Source of the DNA: PALSA-1355 sp041499515
GTDB taxonomy: Bacteria > Planctomycetota > Planctomycetia > Pirellulales > PALSA-1355
Assembly (NCBI GenBank): GCA_041499515.1
Contig: JBGQKM010000111.1
Coordinates: 1 to 17,081, forward strand
Direction of reading: 5' to 3'
DNA length: 17,081 bases
The translations under genes and the position numbers were made by a program. Within the stretch, counting starts at the first letter, position 1. The number at the start of each line of letters is the position of its first letter. Below are positions 6,871-13,742 of the stretch, piece by piece. Below the pieces are notes generated by a model. It worked only from the letters and a program-made list of their open reading frames with translations, searched no databases and was not told the origin of the DNA.

Positions 6871-8436
6871 ATGGCCCGTAAGTTTATCGACGTCGATGAA
6901 GCCGCGAAAATGCTGGGCGTCTCGTCCGAGACGCTCAACGAAATGCGCGAGCGCCAGAAGCTGCACGGATATCGCGACGGCGCCAATTGGAAATTCAAGC
7001 CCGAGGACATCGAAAAACTCATCTCCGAACGTGAAGCCGCCGAGCAGGAAGGAGAGTTCGCCGAACTGGATGAAGATCCGGACTCGATCCTGCTGAGCGA
7101 AGTCGAACTGGGACAATCAGGCGAGAGCACCTCCAGCACGATCATCGGCGGCAAGTCGAGCCGCAAAGACGCCGCCGACAGCGATATTCAACTGGCGCAA
7201 CCGAAACACGATAGCGATACTCAACTGGCGCCGCCCAAGCCGGATAGCGACATCCAACTCGCGCAGCCCAAACCGGACAGCGATATTCAACTGGCGCAAC
7301 CCGCCAACGAAAGTGAGTTGAAGCTCGAGCAGCCCGCACACGACAGCGACATCCATTTGGATTCCGCGTTGAGCAGCGACATCCAGGGCGGATCGGACGT
7401 GCTGGCCGGCGGTTCGGGCGTGAGCCCCTTGTTCGACGAACTCGATACGTTCGACCTGGAAATGGACAGCGCCGCCGACAGCGGCATCTCGTCGAACGTC
7501 AACAGCGGCAGCTCGCTCGACCTGGGCGCGGAAGCCGCCACCAGCGACATTGCGCTGGGCTCCGACACCTTGAAGCTCGAGGGTTCGGGCCTGGCCTTCG
7601 AGGGCGCAGAAGAGTTGTCGCTGGGCGAAGGTTCTGGGGCGGGCCCGAGTACGGGTTCAGGAGCTAGCGCGGGTACGGGCTCGAGTACGGACCTTTCCGA
7701 TTCCAAGGGAGTCGGCTCGTCCATTGACCTGGCCGGCGACGAGGACGGTGATCTGGTGCTCGGCGGCAGCTCGCACGGCGATTTGTCGCGCACCGGCGAC
7801 AGCGGCATCTCGCTTTTGGATCCGGCCGATAGCGGTCTGTCGTTGGAATCGGCTCCCTTGGAGCTGGGCGGCTCGGCCGTGGAATCGCTCGAGTTGGGCG
7901 AAGAGGACATGCTCTCGGTCGACGAACCGGCGGCCAAAAGCGGCGCGGGCGGCAAGAGCGGCGCCGCGGCACAGCCGCAGACCGACGACGACTTTTTGCT
8001 CACCCCCTTGGAAGAAGCCGGCATCGAGGAATCGGACAGCGGCTCGCAAGTCATCGCCTTGGACAGCGAGGTCGAGTTCGACGAGGCCGGAGCCAGTTCG
8101 GCCGCCAGACAACCGGCCAGCGCCCTGGGCGGGCTGATGGAAGAAGATTTGGCCGCGGGCTTAAGTGCCGCCGGAGCGCTGAGCGCCACGGCCTTGGCTC
8201 CGGCCGCGGCTCCCACGCCCATGGCCGCCGGCGCCGCGGCCGCTGCCGGCGCGATGGCGCTGCCCGAAGCCCCTTTCTCGCTGTGGAACGTCATGAGCCT
8301 GGTGATGTGCACCGTGGTGCTGATGCTCGGCGGCATGTTCGTGTTCGATCTGCTGCGCAACATGTGGAGTTGGAACGGTCCCTACCCGACGAACAGTTGG
8401 CTGATGGATCTGGTCTTAAGCTGGTTCGAAAAATAA
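6871..8436 (+). CDS. Membrane-anchored protein with N-terminal excisionase/MerR-type helix-turn-helix
   Basis: The 521-residue product has three parts. Residues about 3-52 form a winged-helix/excisionase-type domain: VDEAAKMLGVSSETLNEM, then GYRDGANWKFKPEDIEKLI. Residues about 60-435 are acidic, Ser/Gly/Asp-rich and probably disordered, with 11-residue tandem repeats at 103-164 and further DSGIxL-like motifs downstream. An Ala/Pro-rich stretch (about 428-465) leads to a single membrane helix at about 471-495 and a Trp-rich tail. The topology would place the HTH in the cytoplasm, tethered to the membrane. GGGAG with an 8-base spacer supports the start. It is flanked by genes for an exported protein and an OmpA lipoprotein, suggesting an envelope-linked role, perhaps regulation or anchoring of DNA; this is inference. 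In such proteins the HTH may instead be a protein-interaction module. Confidence 0.85.
   Translation: MARKFIDVDEAAKMLGVSSETLNEMRERQKLHGYRDGANWKFKPEDIEKLISEREAAEQEGEFAELDEDPDSILLSEVELGQSGESTSSTIIGGKSSRKDAADSDIQLAQPKHDSDTQLAPPKPDSDIQLAQPKPDSDIQLAQPANESELKLEQPAHDSDIHLDSALSSDIQGGSDVLAGGSGVSPLFDELDTFDLEMDSAADSGISSNVNSGSSLDLGAEAATSDIALGSDTLKLEGSGLAFEGAEELSLGEGSGAGPSTGSGASAGTGSSTDLSDSKGVGSSIDLAGDEDGDLVLGGSSHGDLSRTGDSGISLLDPADSGLSLESAPLELGGSAVESLELGEEDMLSVDEPAAKSGAGGKSGAAAQPQTDDDFLLTPLEEAGIEESDSGSQVIALDSEVEFDEAGASSAARQPASALGGLMEEDLAAGLSAAGALSATALAPAAAPTPMAAGAAAAAGAMALPEAPFSLWNVMSLVMCTVVLMLGGMFVFDLLRNMWSWNGPYPTNSWLMDLVLSWFEK
7177..7362 (+). repeat. 33-bp in-frame tandem repeats coding DSDIQLAQPKP-type units
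   Basis: Five 33-bp units plus a partial sixth encode DSDIQLAQPKH, DSDTQLAPPKP, DSDIQLAQPKP, DSDIQLAQPAN, ESELKLEQPAH and DSDIHLD. The first four are close copies and the last two degenerate. They lie inside the HTH-membrane protein gene and keep its frame. Such repeats can change copy number by slippage or recombination without a frameshift. Confidence 0.9.
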
Positions 8437-8499
8437 ATCACGCTGGGCGAGTGCGGCTTTTCTGCCAATACCGCCGGCGCGCCACGATGGTTCAGTGCC

Positions 8500-8520
8500 G
8501 ATTCGAAAGGAGTCGAATCC
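8500..8520 (+). promoter_or_regulatory. Ribosome-binding site displayed in a hairpin loop before the OmpA-family gene
   Basis: GATTCGA (8500-8506) is perfectly complementary to TCGAATC (8513-8519). The six-base loop is AAGGAG (8507-8512), a near-consensus Shine-Dalgarno sequence 8 bases from the ATG at 8521. The stem ends two bases before the start codon. It may present the Shine-Dalgarno to the ribosome or restrict access near the start codon. Confidence 0.55.
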
Positions 8521-9282
8521 ATGTCCGCTGCCCGTGATGCCCTGAGTTTCTGCGTCTTCGCCGCGCTGGCGTCTTGCGGCTGCCAGACGGTTTCGCAGAG
8601 CAAGTATGCCGCTTGCCAGTCGCAAAACCGCACGCTCTCCGAACAGTCGCGTGCTCAACTCTCGGAAATCGAAAACCTCAAGATCCATTCTCGCCACGTC
8701 GAGGATCAGTTGATCCGGGCGGAAGAAGATCTGGCCCGGCTCGATCAACGCAACGGCGGCAGCCGGGCCCAGATTGGCAACCGCCTGCCGGAAGGATTGA
8801 GCGGCCGGCTGGCCGAGTTGGCCGAGCGCTATCCGAGTCTGCAGTACGACCCGAAAACGGGCGTAAGTAAGCTCGACACCGACTTGATGTTCGACAGCGG
8901 CGACGCCCAACTCAAACCGGGCGCCGACCGCATTCTGCGCGAGTTTGCCGAACTGTTTCAATCGCCCGAAGCGCGCGATCTGAAAATCATGGTGGTCGGT
9001 CATGCCGACGCGCAGGCCATCAAGGGACGCGAGGTGCGCGAGCACTATCCCAACAATTGGCATCTCAGCGCCGGCCGCGCGCTGGCCGTTGCCGATCGGT
9101 TGCGCAAGGCGGGCATTCCGGAACAGCGGATGGGGGTCACCGGCTTTGGACAGTATCAGCCGATCTCGCCCAACGACTCGGCCGAAGCGCGCCAGAAAAA
9201 TCGCCGCGTGGAAATCTACGTCCTGGGCCCCGAAACGCCCATCGTCGGCTGGGCCGATACCAAAGGCAGCGTCTATCGCTAG
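8521..9282 (+). CDS. OmpA/MotB-family peptidoglycan-binding lipoprotein
   Basis: The 253-residue product has a signal sequence with a lipobox LASC (lipidated Cys19; a second Cys lies at 21), a helical Gln/Glu-rich segment at about 30-75 and an OmpA-like C-terminal domain at about 115-235. Family features are FDSGDAQLKPGA (124-135), VVGHAD with Asp163, NNWHLSAGRA with Arg186, GFGQYQP, and the C-terminal NRRVEI motif. Asp163 and Arg186 match the pair that contacts diaminopimelate in OmpA proteins. The gap between the Asp and the LSxxRA motif is about eight residues longer than usual. It is probably anchored in a membrane and binds peptidoglycan non-covalently. AAAGGAG supports the start. It follows the HTH-membrane protein gene by 84 nt. 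Confidence 0.9.
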   Translation: MSAARDALSFCVFAALASCGCQTVSQSKYAACQSQNRTLSEQSRAQLSEIENLKIHSRHVEDQLIRAEEDLARLDQRNGGSRAQIGNRLPEGLSGRLAELAERYPSLQYDPKTGVSKLDTDLMFDSGDAQLKPGADRILREFAELFQSPEARDLKIMVVGHADAQAIKGREVREHYPNNWHLSAGRALAVADRLRKAGIPEQRMGVTGFGQYQPISPNDSAEARQKNRRVEIYVLGPETPIVGWADTKGSVYR

Positions 9283-9340
9283 CCCCGCGACCCGGCGTCT
9301 CTGGCCGCCAATCGCCCCGTGACTGGGCCCGACGCCTATC

Positions 9341-9370
9341 TGTACTTTTGCGCCGCCGGGCGGCTATAAT
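9341..9370 (+). promoter_or_regulatory. Possible promoter with consensus TATAAT upstream of the lipoprotein-ccsBA unit
   Basis: A perfect TATAAT lies at 9365-9370. The best -35 candidate (TGTACT, 9341-9346, 18-base spacer) is poor. A GC hairpin (GCCGC 9352-9356, GCGGC 9360-9364) fills the spacer and could instead be the end of the OmpA-family transcript. If used, this promoter gives a leader of about 200 bases. The 292-base gap 9283-9574 holds nothing else that I recognise. Confidence 0.35.
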
Positions 9371-9574
9371 CAACCTTGTATGGGGGCCCGCGGCGGAAGA
9401 ACAAGTTCAAGCACGCCTGGAATCCTGCCTGAGACCATCGCACTGGCGTCGAATCGCGCCCCCCGCGCGATGCGACTGCTTGCGACCCAACCAGACGCCC
9501 CGTCGGATGGTGGCCACGCCCGGGCGAAACCGGCGACCCATGGCCCAGGACGCTTTTCGACTGACAGAGCCTTT

Positions 9575-10240
9575 ATGATCCACCGGCGTATTCCCTTAGT
9601 TCTGTTCCTAGCCGGCTTGTGCCTGGCGGCCGCGCCGGGTTGCCAGAAGAGCGAACAGATCGCCCGCTACACCGTCGAACGGCTACCGCCGTTCGAGCCG
9701 TCCCAAACGGCCAGTCCGCGCGATGCCCAGGGTCAACCGCCACAACCGGTTGGCGAACCCACGCATCGTACGTTGGGGGCCATCGTGCCGCGCGGCGGAC
9801 AGTTGTGGTTCTTCAAACTGACAGGATCCAAAGACGCGGTCGCGGCCCAGGCCGACACGTTCGCGGCGCTGGTCAAGTCGGTCCGTTTTTCCGCCGAGGG
9901 AAAGCCGCAGTGGACGCTGCCTGCCGATTGGCAAGAACGGCCCGGCGGCGAGATTCGTTACGCCACGCTGGTGATTCCCGGCGAAGACAAACCGCTGGAA
10001 GTGAGCGTCACGATCCTACCCAACCCGGGCAATGACGACGCGAGGAATGTCTTGTTGAACGTCAATCGCTGGCGCGACCAACTGGGACTGCCGCGGATTG
10101 ACAAAGAGCAATTGGCCGGCGAGTCGACTTCCATCCCGTTGGAAGGCGCGACGGCCACGTTAGTCGATTTATTGGGAACCGCGGCGCCCAACAGCACCCC
10201 GCGCGGCCCCTTCCAGTCGGGAGCTCGCGATGGCAAGTGA
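9575..10240 (+). CDS. Putative lipoprotein, co-encoded with ResB-CcsA
   Basis: The 221-residue product begins with basic residues (HRR), a hydrophobic core at 6-20 and a probable lipobox ending at Cys23 (AAAPGC; the -3/-2 residues are not ideal). A Pro-rich linker follows, then a compact domain with GGQLWFFKLTGSKDAVAAQ, TLPADW and VLLNVNRWRDQLGLP. I do not recognise a characterised family. The frame is open back to an ATG at 9380, but that would add 65 Arg/Pro/Ser-rich residues and bury the export signal, so 9575 is preferred; no strong ribosome-binding site is seen. Its last 11 bases overlap the start of the cytochrome c maturation gene, so the two are probably translationally coupled. A role in haem delivery or apocytochrome handling is possible but is inferred from position alone. 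Confidence 0.75.
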   Translation: MIHRRIPLVLFLAGLCLAAAPGCQKSEQIARYTVERLPPFEPSQTASPRDAQGQPPQPVGEPTHRTLGAIVPRGGQLWFFKLTGSKDAVAAQADTFAALVKSVRFSAEGKPQWTLPADWQERPGGEIRYATLVIPGEDKPLEVSVTILPNPGNDDARNVLLNVNRWRDQLGLPRIDKEQLAGESTSIPLEGATATLVDLLGTAAPNSTPRGPFQSGARDGK

Positions 10241-13200
10241 CACGTTGACCCGCCAAGAAGCCGCGCAGCTCGAAACCGACCGTCGGGTTCGATCGCTCTC
10301 GGACGCTTCCAAAATCGCCAGGACACTGATGCCGTTGGCGTCGCTCCGATTGACCGTCGCGCTGTTTGCGATGGGCATCTTCCTGATCTTTGCCGGCACG
10401 CTGGCGCAAGTCGACAAAGACATTTGGGAAGTGATGCACCAGTACTTCCGAGCATTTTTTGCCTGGATCCCTTTCCAGGTTTTCTTTCCGCCGGCGTTTT
10501 TCTCCGGCGGCGCCCCTGCAATTCCCGGCGGATTCTGGTTTCCAGGCGGTTGGCTGATCGGCGGGGCGATGGGCATCAACCTGCTGGCCGCACACGCGTT
10601 GCGGTTCAAGGTCCAGGCCCGCGGACCGCGGCTCGCCGCAGGCCTGGCCGTGATCGCGCTGGGCGTGGTGTTGACCTGGATCGTCATCGTCGGCGGCTCG
10701 GGCAAGGACACGATCGAAGGCGCCGCCTCGTTCGAGTGGTCCACGCTGTGGATCGCGCTCAAGTGGAGCCTGGTCGCCGTGTGGGGCGCGGGACTCTATG
10801 CCCTGGTGAGTCTCGATCGGGCCCGCAAAGCCGAACGCTGGATCCTGATGGTCGCCCAGGCGTTGCTCTCGGGCGTGTTGATCTGGATTTTTGTGCAGGG
10901 GCACGAGTCGGCGCTGGGCGACTCGTCGATGCGCATCCTGTGGCAGTTGATCAAAGGCGGCCTCTCGGGCCTGGTGCTGCTGGCCGGCTGCGTGGCCGTG
11001 TTTCGCAAGCGGGCCGGCATCGTGTTGTTGCACGCCGGGGTGGCGCTAGTCATGGCCAACGAACTGGTCGTGTCCGGCTTGCACGTCGAGGGGCAGATGA
11101 GCATTTTTGAGGGCGAGACGGTCAACTACGTGCAGGACATCCGCACGGTGGAGTTGGCCGTTGTCGATTCCTCGAACCCCAAGACCGACGACGTGGTGGT
11201 CGTGCCGCGCGGAATGCTCCAGGAGAAGAAAACCATTCAACACGACTTCCTGCCGTTCGACGTGCAGGTGGTCGAATACCTGCAAAACTCCGAGCTGCAA
11301 CGCGCGGAGCCCGACGACAAGAACCCGGCCACGGCCGGGGCCGGGCTGCAATGGATCGTTAAACCGCGGCGCGCCGGGGCGGGCACCGATACCGGCGGAA
11401 AAGTCGATCGAACCGCCGCCTACGTCACGTTGACGAAAAAGGGCGAATCGAAGCCGATCGGCACCTACCTGGTCAGCCTCGACCTGCGGCCCCAAACGGT
11501 CAAGCTCGACGACAAAACGTACAACCTCGCCCTGCAACACAAACGAACCTACAAGCCCTATTTGATGTACCTGGCCGACGTGCGCGCGGACAACTATCCG
11601 GGCACGAAAACGCCCAGGAACTATTCGTCCGACTTGCGCCTGATCGACAAGAGCCGCAACGTCGACCGCGAAGTGAAAATCTGGATGAACAATCCTCTGC
11701 GCTTCGCCGGCGAGACCTTCTATCAAAGCGAAGTCAGCATCGACGATCAGGGCCATGAAGTGACCATCTTGCAAGTCGTGACCAACGCCGGCTGGATGAT
11801 TCCCTACGTGGCGTGCATGTTGGTCGCCACCGGCCTGTTGGCCCAATTCTCGATCACGCTGTTGCGCTTTCTCAGGCGCCGCAACGACGAGCAGGCGGCC
11901 CTAGCGCCAGGCAGCCGCAAGAAAGCCAAAACAACGGCCCTTCCGGCGGGCAAAGCGGGGCTGGTGGGGCTGTACCTTCCGCTGGCGGTCGTATTGGTTT
12001 GCGCCGTCTGGGTGGCCTCTTCGGCCCGGCCGCGGCACACGCCGGTGGACCAGATGCAGCTCGAAGAGTTCGGACGCCTGCCGTTGGTCTACGAAGGACG
12101 CGAAAAACCGTTCGACACCGTGGCCCGCAACATGCTGCGTTATTTGTCCGGAAAACAAACGTTCGTCGACGACAATGGCCAGACGCAGCCGGCAGTGAAG
12201 TGGTTTTTGGACGTCATCGCGCGCCGCAGAGACGCGCACAAGGACAAAGTGTTTCGCATCGACCACTTGGAAGTTCTCGAAACGATGGGGCTGAAGCGGC
12301 GCGAGGGTTTTCGCTATTCGATCAGCGAGTTTGCCGGCCACGTGGGCGATCTGGAACGGCAAGCGGGTTTGGCCGCTTCGCTCGAAACGGGAGAGAGGAG
12401 CGTCTATCAAAAGAAGCTTATGGAGCTGGCCGCGAAACTTCGCCTGGTGATGCTGGTGGAAATCTCGTTCATTCCGCCGCCATTGCGGCCCGACAAGGCC
12501 AAGGAAGATATCCAGGCCGCGATGGAACAACTCCAGGCGATTTCCCGATCGCAGCCCCCGCTGGCCGTGCCCCCCGACCAGCGCGATGGAGAGTGGCAGA
12601 CCTACGTCGAATCGTGGTTTGCCGGACTGAAAAACGGCGCGCACGGAAAGCCACCCAATCCGGCCCTGGTTGCCATGGGCACGATCCTGGCCGCTTATGA
12701 CAAGGGAGACGCGCAGGCCTTCAACAGCGAGTTGGCCAAGTACCAGAATTGGCTCGCGGAGCACGCGCCCAACGGGCTCGATGAGTCCAAAATCGACTTC
12801 GAGGCGTTCTTCAACACTTTCGAGCCGTTCTATCGCGCGCTGGTCCTTTACCTGGTGGCGTTTGTGCTGGTGGCCCTGGGATGGCTCGGTTGGACGCGTC
12901 CGTTGAACCGCGCATCTTTCTGGCTGATTGTCTTCACGCTCGCGCTGCACACTTTTGCGCTGGGCGCGCGGATCTACATTTCCGGCCGGCCGCCGGTGAC
13001 CAATCTCTATTCGTCCGCGGTGTTCATCGGCTGGGGCGGCGTCGGGCTGGGGTTGGTTTTGGAACTGGTGTATCGTCTCGGCATCGGCAACGTGATCGCC
13101 TCGGTCGCCGGGTTTACCACGCTGCTAATCGCCAACTTCCTGGCCGGCTTGACCGACGGCGACACGCTCGGCGTGCTGCAAGCCGTGCTGGACACACAAT

Positions 13201-13742
13201 TCTGGCTGGCCACGCACGTGACATGCGTCACGCTGGGATACGCGACCACCTTCATCGCCGGCCTGCTCGGCGCGCTGTACATCGTGCGCGGCGTGTTGAC
13301 GCCCAGTCTGTCGCCCAGCCTGGGCAAGGATTTGGGCCGGATGATCTACGGCACGCTGTGTTTCGCCTTGTTCTTCAGCTTTGTCGGCACGGTGCTTGGC
13401 GGCTTGTGGGCCGATGACTCGTGGGGCCGCTTCTGGGGTTGGGACCCCAAGGAAAACGGCGCGCTGATCATCGTCCTTTGGAATGCCCTGGTGTTGCACG
13501 CGCGGTGGGGAGGGATCGTCAAGGAGCGCGGCCTGGCGGCCCTGGCCGTGGTCGGCAACATCGTGACCAGTTGGTCCTGGTTCGGTGTCAACGAACTGGG
13601 CGTTGGCCTGCACTCCTACGGCTTTACCGAAGGCGTGCTGCTAAGCCTGGGGATTTTCATCGTGAGCCAGTTGGGCCTCATCGCCCTGGCCGCGCTGCCC
13701 AAGCATCTCTGGTGGAGCTATCGCGGCAAGCTGGCCGCCTAG
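10230..13742 (+). CDS. ccsBA: ResB-CcsA fusion (CcsBA), System II cytochrome c synthase
   Basis: CcsBA moves haem across the membrane and attaches it to CXXCH apocytochromes. The ResB half begins with SLRLTVALFAMGIFLIFAGTL; a His at 122 in the second hydrophobic segment may be the first transmembrane haem ligand. About seven hydrophobic segments precede an extracytoplasmic ResB loop (about 281-517), which starts with the typical EGxMSIFEGE. After helices near 520-545 and 576-598 comes a soluble insert of about 260 residues (600-860) beginning near GRLPLVYEGREKPFDTVAR. The CcsA half (862-1165) has the WWD haem motif WGRFWGWDPKE (1065-1075), flanked by His996 and His1128 (external ligands) and His1090 (transmembrane ligand); the spacing matches published CcsBA. 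At 1170 residues it is longer than typical fusions. The ATG overlaps the lipoprotein gene, and its stop shares CTAG with the convergent gene. Confidence 0.92.
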   Translation: MASDTLTRQEAAQLETDRRVRSLSDASKIARTLMPLASLRLTVALFAMGIFLIFAGTLAQVDKDIWEVMHQYFRAFFAWIPFQVFFPPAFFSGGAPAIPGGFWFPGGWLIGGAMGINLLAAHALRFKVQARGPRLAAGLAVIALGVVLTWIVIVGGSGKDTIEGAASFEWSTLWIALKWSLVAVWGAGLYALVSLDRARKAERWILMVAQALLSGVLIWIFVQGHESALGDSSMRILWQLIKGGLSGLVLLAGCVAVFRKRAGIVLLHAGVALVMANELVVSGLHVEGQMSIFEGETVNYVQDIRTVELAVVDSSNPKTDDVVVVPRGMLQEKKTIQHDFLPFDVQVVEYLQNSELQRAEPDDKNPATAGAGLQWIVKPRRAGAGTDTGGKVDRTAAYVTLTKKGESKPIGTYLVSLDLRPQTVKLDDKTYNLALQHKRTYKPYLMYLADVRADNYPGTKTPRNYSSDLRLIDKSRNVDREVKIWMNNPLRFAGETFYQSEVSIDDQGHEVTILQVVTNAGWMIPYVACMLVATGLLAQFSITLLRFLRRRNDEQAALAPGSRKKAKTTALPAGKAGLVGLYLPLAVVLVCAVWVASSARPRHTPVDQMQLEEFGRLPLVYEGREKPFDTVARNMLRYLSGKQTFVDDNGQTQPAVKWFLDVIARRRDAHKDKVFRIDHLEVLETMGLKRREGFRYSISEFAGHVGDLERQAGLAASLETGERSVYQKKLMELAAKLRLVMLVEISFIPPPLRPDKAKEDIQAAMEQLQAISRSQPPLAVPPDQRDGEWQTYVESWFAGLKNGAHGKPPNPALVAMGTILAAYDKGDAQAFNSELAKYQNWLAEHAPNGLDESKIDFEAFFNTFEPFYRALVLYLVAFVLVALGWLGWTRPLNRASFWLIVFTLALHTFALGARIYISGRPPVTNLYSSAVFIGWGGVGLGLVLELVYRLGIGNVIASVAGFTTLLIANFLAGLTDGDTLGVLQAVLDTQFWLATHVTCVTLGYATTFIAGLLGALYIVRGVLTPSLSPSLGKDLGRMIYGTLCFALFFSFVGTVLGGLWADDSWGRFWGWDPKENGALIIVLWNALVLHARWGGIVKERGLAALAVVGNIVTSWSWFGVNELGVGLHSYGFTEGVLLSLGIFIVSQLGLIALAALPKHLWWSYRGKLAA

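Noticed and set aside
7177..7362. Regular 33-bp repeats considered as a CRISPR array
   Set aside because: The units are contiguous with no spacers, in frame, and code an 11-residue protein repeat.
7287..8363. 358-codon leftward open frame antisense to the HTH-membrane protein gene
   Set aside because: Ser/Pro/Ala-rich complement of the Ser/Asp/Gly repeats, with no start signal or motif.
8500..8520. GATTCGA...TCGAATCC resembles a tRNA T-arm
   Set aside because: No acceptor, D or anticodon arms can be built around it, and it fits better as a hairpin round the ribosome-binding site.
9380..9574. Upstream in-frame extension of the lipoprotein gene, with ATG about 10 bases after a TATAAT
   Set aside because: It would put 65 disordered basic residues before an evident lipoprotein signal sequence. 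An internal start at 9575 is simpler, though a leaderless start at 9380 is not formally excluded.
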